From Ardenticatenaceae bacterium (GTDB lineage Bacteria; Chloroflexota; Anaerolineae; Promineifilales; Promineifilaceae), in contig JACKBV010000020.1 of assembly GCA_020634315.1 (NCBI GenBank), positions 1 to 64,000 of the forward strand: 64,000 nucleotides of DNA. The letters are read 5' to 3'. The notes below the pieces were generated by a model. That model made no database searches, was not told where the DNA came from, and saw nothing but the letters and a program-made list of their open reading frames with translations. The stretch's first letter is position 1. Each line of letters opens with the position of its first letter. Positions 40,469-49,775 of this stretch are shown here, in pieces. A program made the translations under genes and the position numbers.

Positions 40469-43369
40469 TTATGGTGTTGTGTTTGTCAACTCAAGCAGCC
40501 GTTGCAAATCCTGTCCCAAGGCTTCTAATTCGGCTCCATAGGTACTCCAATCGCCGGTGCGTTGCGCCGCTTCGGCGGCAGCAAAATGGGCATTGGCGGA
40601 TTGAACCAACTCATCGACAGTAGCGTTTTCCCCAGTCGGTGTTGTCACCGGCGTGGTTGATTCGCCTGTTGTTGGGGTGCTCTCTTCTGTGGTCACTTCC
40701 AGACTGGCAACGGCCGGTGCGTCTTGAATCAAGGCAAGTAACGCTTCGTCCAGAGTTTCGCGCATGGCGATGCGTGTGTTTGTGGCAACGATGACTCGTT
40801 TTAATTCGGGCAAAGCACTTGTGTCTGATTGCAAATAAACCGGTTCGACATAGAGGAAGCTGTCATTGACAGGGATGACAATGAGGTTGCCACGAATGAC
40901 GCTGGAGCCTCGCTGATCCCACAATGAAAACTGCTGCGAAATTTCCGGTTCCTGGTCAATGCGCCCTTCCACCTGGATGGGGCCGAAGACCAACTCTTGT
41001 TTGGGGAGTTCGTACTCGACCAATTGGCCGTAATAGGGCGGATCGTTGCGGGCGGCAATCCAGGAGACCATGTTGGGTTTGTTGGCCGGTGTGAACGGCT
41101 GGATGAGCAGGAATTCTGGTTCGTCCTCGCCGGGCAAGGGCAGAATTACGTAGTATGGCTCCATGCGAATTTGTTCGCCATCGAGGATTTCGTTGGGGAT
41201 GGCACGCAGGTCTTCTTGATTGTAAAAGACGCGCACATCTTGCATGTGATAGGTCAGGTATTGCTGTGCCTGCACGTTGAAGAGGTCTACCGGGTAGCGC
41301 AAATGGGTTTGCAGCCCTTCGGGCATAGCGGAGAGCGGCTGGAAAAGGCCGGGGAAGGCGTTGTTGTAAGCTTGAATGATGGGGTCTTCTGGTGCAGAAA
41401 TGTAGTAGGTGACGTCGCCGTTGTAGGCATCGACGGTGATTTTGACGGCGTTGCGGATGTAGTTCAGGCCATTGAGGGGTGTGGCGTAGGGGAAACGGCC
41501 GCTTATGGTGTACCCGTCAATTACCCACACTAAACGGCCGTTCCAGGCCACAATGTACGGGTCATTGTCCAATTCCAAAAACGGCGTGATTTGCATGACA
41601 CGGTTGCTGATTTCGCGGTGGAACTGCACCCGCGTCTCGCGCGTAATTTCGTCACTTAGCAGCACATTGGTATCGGCGAGGCGCAGCGCAAAAGCCAGCC
41701 GTTTCAAGCTGCTGTCCAGCGGCACACCGCCACTGCCGCTGTAACTGCTGTACACATTTTCATCTCCGCTGGGGTAGCTGAACTCCTCGCGGTCACTGCC
41801 AACAAAAACAACATCATTGGTCAGCTCGCCATAGTAAATTTCAGGCTGTTCAATTTGGATGGATATATTGCTGACAGGTGGCAGGTCTTTAATGTAAAAC
41901 TCCGGTTGGCCGTCGCGTGTTACCTGGTCGACCGGATTCATCACAATGCCGTAACCATGCGTGAATTCTAGATTTTCATTGACCCAGGTGCGGTTGGGCA
42001 GCTTGATTTTGTTCAACTCGCGTGCGGCGAGCATCACTTGCCGCTGTTCGCCGTCAATGGTGTAGCGGTCAATGTCAATTTCGCTGAATTCGTAATACGG
42101 CCGTAACGCCTGCAACTGCTCGTAGGTTGATTGCAGCGGACGGTAATCCCACAGGCGCACATTGCGAAAACTAATCTCGTTGTCGCGCAAATCTTGTTGT
42201 GTCAGCTCTTCGCCATATTCAAAAACCTTCGTTTCAATTTTGTCCAGACCAAAGGCGAGCCGTGTGTAGTTGATGTTGTATTCAATGTAGGGGCTTTCGC
42301 GCACGATTTCGTTTGGTTCGACGGCGTAGCGCTGTAGCAGGCTGGGGTAGACGCTGCCCAAGATGAATGAGGTGACCAGCCACAAGGCTGCGGTGATTAG
42401 CGGCAGGCGGATGTTGGCGCGGAAGATGTTGAAGGCAATGGCAACGGCCGTTAAGCCCATCAAAACCAATTGCGCCCATAACCCATACAACGAGGCATTC
42501 ATATCCGTGTAACTGGCGCCAAAGACCACGCCCCGATCCGAATAGAGTAAGTTGTAGATGTCCAGCCCATTGCTGACAGCCCACAATCCCAGGAAGAGCG
42601 CAGCTAAAACGGCCGTATGTTGGCGCATCGCCGACGTTGCCAGCGATTGCCAGCGTCCGCGCTGTATGTCTGGCAGGTAGTTGATGAGGTAGATGAAGAG
42701 GATGCCCACCAACGTGATGAACAACAGTGAACTGAACCAGCCTTGCAAAAATTCATAAACAGGCAGCGAAAACAGGTAAAAACTAATGTCTTTGCTGAAA
42801 ATCGGGTCACTGCTGCCAAAGGGAACCTGATTCAGGTAAAGAATGAAATCTTCCCATTGGCTAGAGGCGGCGCTGCCAAAAACAAAGGCGAAGAACAGCC
42901 CAATCCCGTTGATCAGCCAGGCAAATCCGGGGAACTGCAAAAACTGCGGGTAAAAAGATGGCGTTGTTTTGATGGCTCGTCGCCGCGCAAAATGCCAATT
43001 GGAAAGCGTGATCGCCGCCGCCAACAAGAAGAAAATGACGAAGCTCAAAACCTGGAAGCCCCACTGCTTAAGCCAGATATCTTGATATTTTAATTCCGTG
43101 AACCACAGCCATTCGGTGTAGGTGGTGACAATCCAATTGAGGCTGAGCAGGAGCACAAAGAACAGCCCTAACAGCCAGATGATGCGATTGGGGCGTCGTG
43201 GCTGGCGTGGACGGCGTGGGAATGGGGGACGATCTTGACGGCCGTTTCCGCCGTCCCCGCCATTATTGCCATCGCCTCCATTATCTTCCTTGTTGTTGCC
43301 TAAATCCCAACCCGCATCTTCCATCGCTTTGCGGAACACTTCGGGAATTTCAAAATTATCACGGCTCAT
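40469..43369 (-). CDS. UPF0182 family large membrane protein
   Basis: A 966-residue protein. After an acidic, Gly/Asn-rich N-terminus (EDNGGDGNNGGDGGNG) and a basic Pro/Arg stretch come about seven membrane helices (residues 60-340). A large outside domain follows, with family motifs such as ATRELNKIKLPNRTWVNENL-like wording here (REL NKIKLPNRTW), FTHGYGIVMNPV, SPYIEYNINYTRLAFGLD and GSDREEFSYPSGDEN. The C-terminus has Thr-rich linkers and a helical end. The family is common in Actinobacteria, Cyanobacteria and Chloroflexota, and its function is unknown. Length is as expected. It is separated by about 100 bp from the transglutaminase gene. Confidence 0.88.
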   Translation of the reverse strand: MSRDNFEIPEVFRKAMEDAGWDLGNNKEDNGGDGNNGGDGGNGRQDRPPFPRRPRQPRRPNRIIWLLGLFFVLLLSLNWIVTTYTEWLWFTELKYQDIWLKQWGFQVLSFVIFFLLAAAITLSNWHFARRRAIKTTPSFYPQFLQFPGFAWLINGIGLFFAFVFGSAASSQWEDFILYLNQVPFGSSDPIFSKDISFYLFSLPVYEFLQGWFSSLLFITLVGILFIYLINYLPDIQRGRWQSLATSAMRQHTAVLAALFLGLWAVSNGLDIYNLLYSDRGVVFGASYTDMNASLYGLWAQLVLMGLTAVAIAFNIFRANIRLPLITAALWLVTSFILGSVYPSLLQRYAVEPNEIVRESPYIEYNINYTRLAFGLDKIETKVFEYGEELTQQDLRDNEISFRNVRLWDYRPLQSTYEQLQALRPYYEFSEIDIDRYTIDGEQRQVMLAARELNKIKLPNRTWVNENLEFTHGYGIVMNPVDQVTRDGQPEFYIKDLPPVSNISIQIEQPEIYYGELTNDVVFVGSDREEFSYPSGDENVYSSYSGSGGVPLDSSLKRLAFALRLADTNVLLSDEITRETRVQFHREISNRVMQITPFLELDNDPYIVAWNGRLVWVIDGYTISGRFPYATPLNGLNYIRNAVKITVDAYNGDVTYYISAPEDPIIQAYNNAFPGLFQPLSAMPEGLQTHLRYPVDLFNVQAQQYLTYHMQDVRVFYNQEDLRAIPNEILDGEQIRMEPYYVILPLPGEDEPEFLLIQPFTPANKPNMVSWIAARNDPPYYGQLVEYELPKQELVFGPIQVEGRIDQEPEISQQFSLWDQRGSSVIRGNLIVIPVNDSFLYVEPVYLQSDTSALPELKRVIVATNTRIAMRETLDEALLALIQDAPAVASLEVTTEESTPTTGESTTPVTTPTGENATVDELVQSANAHFAAAEAAQRTGDWSTYGAELEALGQDLQRLLELTNTTP

Positions 43370-43476
43370 GTAATTACATCCTTCACAAATAAATGATCTA
43401 CCTTCATTGTAGTAGATTTTGGCAAATTTGCCCTTAACCCGCTTTCGCTGTTAAGGGGCATTAAGGTGCAGCGGGG

Positions 43477-45786
43477 TTACGAAGCCCGCTTAAATCGGTC
43501 GTACAGGCGGTGCAGCCACTGCCCTATACGCAGGCGATATAACGGCCGTTGCAGCTGCTGCCACGCATCTCGCGCAACGGCCGTTTCCTGATTCTCTCCT
43601 GTCGGCGGCGCATATTGGTGAGCGGTGAACGCCGCGATCAGCCGGTCAATGGGCGGCTGCATGCGCTGCACCAACGGCCGTAAACGCGGTCGGGCGGCAA
43701 GTTGTGTCAAGTACGCTGCCAGCCCTTCGCGGAATTCGTGTGGCGTTTGCTGGGGCAATAAGGGTGCGCCTAGTTTTTCTGTTTGCTGCTGGAAACGGCC
43801 GTAAATACTCAAAATCCCTTGTGGCTGCGGCTGCCGCGCTTGCCACCACCACCAACCTGTCAGGCTTGCCCCAAGCAGCAGCACGACAGCCAGACGCCAC
43901 CACGGCCACGGAGACGGCCGTTGCGCGGGCGCATCAGGAATTGGCAGCGGCCCTGATTCATAATCGGTCGGTTCATCAGCATAATAATCGCCAGCCGCAG
44001 CCGAATTTGGCTGTGGCACCTGATTTGTTGGGAAACTCCCCGTCGGCTCAAACTCCACCCAGCCATACCCGGCAAAATAAACCTCCGCCCAGGAGTGCGC
44101 GTTAATCTGGTAGATCGTTTGCACACCGCCTTCGTCCGGTGGCTGCGCCAGGAATCCGGCGGCCATGCGTGCGGGCAGCCCTACGCTGCGTGCCAGCACA
44201 ACCATCGCCGACGCGTAATAATCACAATATCCCGCTTGCTGCTCAAAGAGAAAATAGGCGACAACGTCGCTGCTGGCGGGCGGTGCGGGCACATCAAGCG
44301 TGTAGGGGAACTGGCGTAAATATTGCTCAATGGCGCGTGCCTGATCATACGGATTATCGAGGTTTGCGGTGATTCTGGCGGCCAATGCGTGTACTTCGGC
44401 GGGGACGGTTGGCGGCAGGGCTGTGTAACGAGCCAAAATGGCGGGCGGCACATCGGCCGTTTGCGCGGTGCGCAGCAAATTTGCGTCATTGGTTGCCAGC
44501 AATGACGTGGCGCGAAAGGCTGGTTTTTCGCTGGTGATGCGCACCAGGTCTTCTAACCCGCGCCACAATAGATGTGTATCCTGGTCAACCGTGTAGGGAA
44601 AGCCGACGGTGTAGCGAATTGCACGCTCGTCAAACACCCAATTGACCGATTGATGAAAGGTTCGCTGCGCGGTCAATGGTGGCAGCGGGATGGGCTGGTT
44701 GGCGGCAAGCACTTCTTCTCGCTCTTCGGTGAGTGTCCAGCCATGCCCGGTGTACACTTCGTAGCTGAGGGCACGCCAATGCAGTCCGGCAACGTCACTC
44801 ACGGGATAGAAACGGCCGTTTACCTCTTCCACCAATCGCGCTGTCATCACCACCGTTTCGCTCAACTCTGGCACATTGCCAATCAGATAAGCACGCGGCA
44901 TGATGCCGCTGCCTCCTGGTCGCCCTGGCCCGGAGCCAGCATTGCTGCGCGGGTCTTCCACTCCGCCAAAGACACGATCCCAGGTTCTTTCAAATTGTTG
45001 TATTGTCGGCTGCTGCGCCAAATAGTGGCGAAATTTGGTGATGCTAAAGGAGGGCAGCGCCAATGACAGCGACATCAGCACAATCGCGAGACCCCCGGCA
45101 TAGAGGAGCAATTCGGTGCGGATTTCGGATGAGTAATCCACATTGCCCCTTTGCCACACGCCTTCTAGCTCGATGTAATGGACGATGGCGGTTGTCAAAA
45201 CGGCTAATCCAATAAACAGCCCCACCCAATAGGCGGAGCTGTTGCTGTAATAGCCATTGAGCGCCAGGGCTGTGCCCAATAATGTCAAGCCGAGCAACGG
45301 CCGTTGCTGGCGATAGGTACTCCAACCCATATACGCCGCCATCATCCAGGTGCAAAGCGCCAACCCCAGAGCAAAAGTAATTGTTTCTTCACTGCGCCCA
45401 TTGCTCACGGCTGCCTGCACCCAACTGGCACTGCGATCAAAAAACAAAGCGCCATTTTGTCGCCAAAAGGTTGTCATCGCGCCCCAGCCCTCGTGTAAAG
45501 TGCCCCACGAAGGCCACAAGTTGCCCAACCAGGCGATGCTGCCAAACAGCCCATAGAGCAGGATGAGTGTCCAGGCGGTGAGTGCGCGTAACGGCCGTTT
45601 CGCCAGCAGCACCCCCAACAGCACCCCATACAACCCGGCTGGAATCACAACGCCGATTTCCGGCACCCACGCGGCCGACATGAATGCCCAAACCAGGCAA
45701 ACCACCAGACTGATGACCAGCCCCAATGGCAGCCACCCTTCTTGCGGCCGATAGCGATTCCAAAACCAGATAATGAGTCTATCCAT
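43477..45786 (-). CDS. Membrane transglutaminase-like protein (TgpA-type, with DUF4129)
   Basis: A 769-residue protein. About eight N-terminal membrane helices (residues 20-270) are followed by an extracytoplasmic transglutaminase core. Its catalytic Cys sits in QAGYCDYYASAMVVLARSVG near residue 515, and the His/Asp partners lie in QINAHSWAEVYFAGYGWVEFEP near 560. One further helix near 640 and a DUF4129-like C-terminal domain (about 660-750) end the protein. Such proteins usually occur with a DUF58 protein and a MoxR ATPase. The DUF58 gene is directly upstream here, but no MoxR gene is in the window. A role in cell-envelope peptide or protein processing is inferred. Confidence 0.88.
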   Translation of the reverse strand: MDRLIIWFWNRYRPQEGWLPLGLVISLVVCLVWAFMSAAWVPEIGVVIPAGLYGVLLGVLLAKRPLRALTAWTLILLYGLFGSIAWLGNLWPSWGTLHEGWGAMTTFWRQNGALFFDRSASWVQAAVSNGRSEETITFALGLALCTWMMAAYMGWSTYRQQRPLLGLTLLGTALALNGYYSNSSAYWVGLFIGLAVLTTAIVHYIELEGVWQRGNVDYSSEIRTELLLYAGGLAIVLMSLSLALPSFSITKFRHYLAQQPTIQQFERTWDRVFGGVEDPRSNAGSGPGRPGGSGIMPRAYLIGNVPELSETVVMTARLVEEVNGRFYPVSDVAGLHWRALSYEVYTGHGWTLTEEREEVLAANQPIPLPPLTAQRTFHQSVNWVFDERAIRYTVGFPYTVDQDTHLLWRGLEDLVRITSEKPAFRATSLLATNDANLLRTAQTADVPPAILARYTALPPTVPAEVHALAARITANLDNPYDQARAIEQYLRQFPYTLDVPAPPASSDVVAYFLFEQQAGYCDYYASAMVVLARSVGLPARMAAGFLAQPPDEGGVQTIYQINAHSWAEVYFAGYGWVEFEPTGSFPTNQVPQPNSAAAGDYYADEPTDYESGPLPIPDAPAQRPSPWPWWRLAVVLLLGASLTGWWWWQARQPQPQGILSIYGRFQQQTEKLGAPLLPQQTPHEFREGLAAYLTQLAARPRLRPLVQRMQPPIDRLIAAFTAHQYAPPTGENQETAVARDAWQQLQRPLYRLRIGQWLHRLYDRFKRAS

Positions 45787-45810
45787 GACGGTAATCTATC
45801 AGGGCTGCCA

Positions 45811-47136
45811 TTACCGGCCTCGTTCCAGTAATGGGTTGCGCACAGTCACTACCTTGCCTGTGCCCGTGACCTTAAACTCCCAAAAACCATGCCGTTCCTG
45901 CTCTGGTAATGGCTGCCCCATGTCACCCTGATGCACAATGTGGCAGTTAATTCCCAAATGATGAATTGCCTCGCGCAAGTGCTTGCTGTTGCCTTCCCCG
46001 CCAAAGCTGGCCCGATCCAACAAAATGACATTGCTCTGGATGCCGCGATGGGCCAGCGATAACAATTGCGGCATCCAATCTGCGGTGTAATTGGGCGTAA
46101 TGATGATGGCTGCACTGCCGCGCCGCGCCATGTTGCCCAAGTCTTGCAATGCGCGTGCCAACTCGGTACGGCCGTTTGCCTGCACCAAGGCCAACGCCCG
46201 CAAAATGCGCCAGCGATGTCCCTCGCCGCGTCCTGGCGGCACAATTTGGGGGGGTGTTCCGTAGCCAACGAGGCCCATTGGGCGATTTTGGCTCAGGCCG
46301 CGTGCGGCCAGCGATGCTGCCAGCAGCACAATGTGTTCCTCGGTGCCGTCGATTCCCTGGCCTAGCTGAACGGCCGTTTCCATATCCACCAGCAGCCAAA
46401 TGTCCCCCGCCGCATCCAAATCAAACTCGCGCACATGCAGTTCCCCCTTACGCGCACTGGTCGGCCAATGAATCCATTGGTATGGGTCATTGGGGCGATA
46501 ATCACGCACCGTGGCGGCATTCACCGTCGCTCGCCAGGCGCGTTGCCGCGCCCGCGTGTGCCCGCTGCTCTCTCCGCTGGGCAGGGGAATCGGCAGTTGC
46601 CCATAAATCGGCGGATGAATGATGATCTCTTCAGTCATGGAGTAGGTGCGGGTCATTAGGAAAATGCCAAAAGGATCGCTGCTGCGGATGGCCCACGGCC
46701 CCAAGTGAAACTGCCCGCGCTGTTGGCAGATGGCTCGCTGCCGCCATTGGTCAACCTGCATCTGCCCGACACTGCGCACAATATTTGCCTGATAACCCGG
46801 CACGTTAGATTGATCGACCACTTCGACCCACGATGCCGGCCATGTGCTCTGATTGCTAATCTCAAACTGCTCTTCCAGGCGGTCGCCGACGGCCACCCAG
46901 CCAAATCGGAGCTGGCGCGATGCATGTAATCCTTTCGCCAGGGATCGTGCCCAGATGTAGGCAATGAGAAACATGCCGCCAAACCCAACGAGCATGGTGT
47001 TCCAAACACGGTCGGGCAAGAAAACGGCCGTTACCAATAAGATTAACAACCACAAGAGGGGTAGCTTCAACCGTAGCTCAATTCGCGTCATTGGTTCGGG
47101 GGACAGCATACCAGTCAAAAACTGCTTTGCCTGCAT
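45811..47136 (-). CDS. DUF58 domain protein
   Basis: A protein of 441 residues or slightly shorter; ATGs at 47136, 47109 and 47091 are all possible and none has a strong ribosome site. Two hydrophobic helices lie near residues 28-65. The DUF58 signature is VRDYRPNDPYQWIHWPTSAR near residue 215, followed by GELHVREFDLDA and a von Willebrand-A-like region (IWLLVDMETAVQLG). DUF58 proteins act with MoxR AAA ATPases and transglutaminase membrane proteins. This gene precedes the transglutaminase by 24 bp and is probably in the same transcript. It is transcribed away from carA. Confidence 0.85.
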   Translation of the reverse strand: MQAKQFLTGMLSPEPMTRIELRLKLPLLWLLILLVTAVFLPDRVWNTMLVGFGGMFLIAYIWARSLAKGLHASRQLRFGWVAVGDRLEEQFEISNQSTWPASWVEVVDQSNVPGYQANIVRSVGQMQVDQWRQRAICQQRGQFHLGPWAIRSSDPFGIFLMTRTYSMTEEIIIHPPIYGQLPIPLPSGESSGHTRARQRAWRATVNAATVRDYRPNDPYQWIHWPTSARKGELHVREFDLDAAGDIWLLVDMETAVQLGQGIDGTEEHIVLLAASLAARGLSQNRPMGLVGYGTPPQIVPPGRGEGHRWRILRALALVQANGRTELARALQDLGNMARRGSAAIIITPNYTADWMPQLLSLAHRGIQSNVILLDRASFGGEGNSKHLREAIHHLGINCHIVHQGDMGQPLPEQERHGFWEFKVTGTGKVVTVRNPLLERGR

Positions 47137-47526
47137 AATCGGATTGTATCTATTCAGGTGGACCTGTCAGGTTTACTCTGAGGAAATCCTGACAGGTCTT
47201 TCCAGAAAAGCTGAATGGTTACATCGGATTTTGCCATAATCTTGACCTGCTTGCCAATGAAATCCACCCCAGATTGGGCAGAGTAGCCATTTTCGCTATG
47301 GCGCGGCTATGCTAGAATAACCCCGTTTTGCAACCTGCCGATTGGTCTGGCAGCAAGCAGCCAGCTTTGTAACTGAATATTTGCAAATTGGCGCATATGC
47401 ACATGCAAAAAAGTTCCCATGAGCTGCCCCACACCGAGAGTGATGACAACCAACCTCCCGGAGGTTATCAACGAAGCGCCAGGCTCATGCAGTAAATCTC
47501 CGGGAGGCTGTTTCAGGAGAGTACAT
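47137..47526. other. Divergent promoter region between the DUF58 gene and carA (390 bp)
   Basis: No gene seen. It holds a strong hairpin at 47161-47198 (GACCTGTCAGG with its exact 11-bp complement, 16-nt loop, then TTTCC on the plus strand), a possible -10 TAGAAT at 47313-47318 for carA, and the leader element at 47418-47507. Confidence 0.6.
47418..47507 (+). promoter_or_regulatory. Leader element, copy 3 (carA)
   Basis: A = CATGAGC (47418-47424), B = CCTCCCGGAG (from 47454), A' = GCTCATG (47483-47489, exact complement of A), B' = CTCCGGGAGG (47498-47507). The carA ribosome site AGGAGAG follows 7 nt later and the ATG is at 47527. Same order and orientation as the malic enzyme copy, including a shared GAAGCGCC in the loop. 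Confidence 0.7.
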
Positions 47527-48663
47527 ATGACTAGACCCGCCTTGTTGGCTTTGGAAGATGGCGCTGTTTGGCCCGGCGTTGGCTTTGGTGCAGTTGGCAC
47601 AACAACTGGCGAAATCGTCTTCAACACCAGCCTTACCGGCTATCAAGAAATCCTCACCGATCCCTCCTATCACGGCCAAATCATCATCATGACGCAACCG
47701 CATATTGGCAATGTGGGCTGTACCCCAGAAGACAACGAAAGCGACCGTGTGTGGGCTGCCGGGTTGATTGTGCGCAGCCTCAGCCCGGTTGTCAGCAATT
47801 GGCGGGCTGTACAAAGCTTGCCCGACTATCTGGCAGAACGCGGCGTGATTGCTCTGGCTGATGTCAATACGCGTGCCCTGGTGCGGCACATTCGTACACA
47901 CGGAGCCATGCGTGCCGCCCTCTCAACCGAGATTTTGGATGAGGATGAACTGGTGGCGGTTGCGCGTGCTGCCCGCGACATGAATGGCCTCGACCTGGCT
48001 GGCGAGGTGACTTGTGCCGAGCCTTACCATTGGCATGAATCGCAAGAGTGGTGGGCACCGACCGCAGCGAAACACGCGGCGGCTGACGGGCGTCCTTTTC
48101 ACGTCGTCGCTTACGATTTTGGCATGAAGCGTAATATTTTGCGCAAGCTGACATTTCGCGGTTGCCAGGTAACGGTGGTTCCGGCTACAGCCACGGCGCA
48201 GGAAGTGATGGCCTATAATCCTGACGGTATTTTTCTCTCCAATGGCCCTGGCGATCCGGCGGCCGTGACCTATGCCATCGACGCCGTGCGTGATTTGCTC
48301 GGACAAAAGCCGATTTTTGGCATTTGCTTGGGGCATCAAATTTTAGGGTTGGCGCTGGGGGCACAAACGTACAAGCTCAAGTTTGGGCATCGCGGCGGCA
48401 ATCAGCCGGTGCAGGTTGCCGCTCATGGCGGTGTGCAAATTTCCAGCCATAATCATGGTTTTGCCGTTGATGCCAGCACCTTGCCCCCTGATGTGATCAA
48501 TTCACACATCAATTTGAATGATGGCTGTTGTGAGGGTCTTGTTGCGCCACAGCAGCGTGCTTTTTCGGTGCAGTATCACCCGGAAAGCTCGCCTGGCCCC
48601 CATGACTCGGATGAGCTGTTTGATCGCTTTCTGCAAATGATGGCAGATGAAGGTGAACAGTAG
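47527..48663 (+). CDS. carA: Carbamoyl-phosphate synthase small (glutaminase) subunit
   Basis: A 378-residue protein; the ATG at 47527 follows AGGAGAG by 5 nt. An in-frame ATG at 47419 lies inside the leader element and is rejected. The N-terminal CarA domain begins ALLALEDGAVWPGVGFG. The class I glutamine amidotransferase domain has GICLGHQILGLALG with the catalytic Cys, SSHNHGFAVD, and the His/Glu pair in SVQYHPESSPGPHDSD. It splits glutamine and passes ammonia to CarB for carbamoyl phosphate (pyrimidine and arginine synthesis). It is the first gene of carA-rhodanese-methyltransferase-carB. Confidence 0.96.
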   Translation: MTRPALLALEDGAVWPGVGFGAVGTTTGEIVFNTSLTGYQEILTDPSYHGQIIIMTQPHIGNVGCTPEDNESDRVWAAGLIVRSLSPVVSNWRAVQSLPDYLAERGVIALADVNTRALVRHIRTHGAMRAALSTEILDEDELVAVARAARDMNGLDLAGEVTCAEPYHWHESQEWWAPTAAKHAAADGRPFHVVAYDFGMKRNILRKLTFRGCQVTVVPATATAQEVMAYNPDGIFLSNGPGDPAAVTYAIDAVRDLLGQKPIFGICLGHQILGLALGAQTYKLKFGHRGGNQPVQVAAHGGVQISSHNHGFAVDASTLPPDVINSHINLNDGCCEGLVAPQQRAFSVQYHPESSPGPHDSDELFDRFLQMMADEGEQ

Positions 48664-48664
48664 A

Positions 48665-49015
48665 ATGGGAATTCTTGACCGTATTTTTGGCCCGAAAGTG
48701 CCGCAAATTAGTGTGCGCGATGCTTATGCTTTGCTGCAATCTGCCGCGCCGCCCATCATTGTCGATGTGCGCCAACCGGCGGAGACGGAGTCGGGGAGTG
48801 TGCCCGGTGCGCTGTTGATTCCGCTGACGGAATTTGGCAAGCGATTGCATGAACTGCCTCGTGAGCGGCAGATTTTGACGATTTGTTACAGCAGCCATCG
48901 CAGCCCGTTTGCTGCACGCCGTTTGCAAAAAGCGGGGTATGCGGTGCAGGATGTGCAAGGGGGATTGATTGCCTGGCAGCAGGCCGGGCTGCCGCTGGAG
49001 CGGAAAGAGGTGTGA
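48665..49015 (+). CDS. Single-domain rhodanese-like protein
   Basis: A 116-residue protein; the ATG at 48665 lies 1 nt after the carA stop. Rhodanese motifs: IIVDVRQPAETESGSVPGAL, ILTICYSSHRSPFAARRL with the active-site Cys, and VQDVQGGLIAWQQAGLPL. It probably carries sulfur as persulfide or acts as a sulfurtransferase. Its place between carA and carB suggests no direct pathway role; it is simply in the operon. Confidence 0.88.
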   Translation: MGILDRIFGPKVPQISVRDAYALLQSAAPPIIVDVRQPAETESGSVPGALLIPLTEFGKRLHELPRERQILTICYSSHRSPFAARRLQKAGYAVQDVQGGLIAWQQAGLPLERKEV

Positions 49016-49017
49016 GT

Positions 49018-49770
49018 ATGGAACGAGATGCGTTGATCGCATTTTGGCAGGCGGAAGAAGCTGCGCCATTTCGGGGGTGGGATTTTTCGTATGTAAACGG
49101 CCGTTTCCACGAAAGCGACCTGCCCTGGGATTACATCGCCCTGGCGCGTGACCTGCTGCCACAAGCCCGTAACGTACTGGACATGGGTACCGGCGGTGGC
49201 GAGCGCTTGCTGACCCTGCGCGATGCCTGGCCGCCCACTGTGATCGCCACCGAAGGTTGGCTGCCCAACGTCACCGTAGCTGCCCAAAACCTTTCCCCAT
49301 TTGGCGTGCGCGTCGTGGCGGCCGAACGCCACCCGCTCCCCTTCGCGCCGCAGAGCTTTGCATTAATCATCAACCGGCACACGGGGTATCGCAGTGGCGA
49401 TATTGCGCGTGTCTTGACGCCGGGCGGCGTCTTTTTGACGCAGCAAATTGATGCGTTGTGGGCCTGGAATTTGCAGGTGGCGCTGGGAATGCGTGTGAAG
49501 AAACGGCCGTCTTCCTACGAACTGGCACTGCACTACTTTGAAACCGAAACCGATCTCGTTATCGAGCAAGCCGTTGCCAACACCGGCACCATGACCTTCG
49601 CCGATGTCGGCGCACTGGTTTACTATCTCAAAGCCATTCCCTGGATCGTGCCCGGCTTTACCGTGGCGACCCATTTGCCTTACTTGTTCGCCTTGCAAGA
49701 AAAGCTAGATCGCGGCGAGCTGCTGCAATTTGAAACCCGACAATATCTCCTAAAAGCGTCTAAACCATAA
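49018..49770 (+). CDS. Class I SAM-dependent methyltransferase
   Basis: A 250-residue protein from the ATG at 49018, 2 nt after the rhodanese stop. The Rossmann-type SAM site is VLDMGTGGGERLLTL, followed by VIATEGWLPNV and AAERHPLPFAPQSFALIINRH, matching motifs I-III of class I methyltransferases. Substrate unknown. The AACGGCCGTT palindrome is translated here as NGR near the N-terminus. Tight packing between carA and carB indicates co-transcription. Confidence 0.85.
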   Translation: MERDALIAFWQAEEAAPFRGWDFSYVNGRFHESDLPWDYIALARDLLPQARNVLDMGTGGGERLLTLRDAWPPTVIATEGWLPNVTVAAQNLSPFGVRVVAAERHPLPFAPQSFALIINRHTGYRSGDIARVLTPGGVFLTQQIDALWAWNLQVALGMRVKKRPSSYELALHYFETETDLVIEQAVANTGTMTFADVGALVYYLKAIPWIVPGFTVATHLPYLFALQEKLDRGELLQFETRQYLLKASKP

Positions 49771-49775
49771 ATCTT

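Noticed and set aside
47419..47526. Upstream ATG extending carA by 36 codons
   Set aside because: The extension is encoded by the leader element, and the ATG at 47527 has a well-spaced AGGAGAG and the conserved N-terminus.
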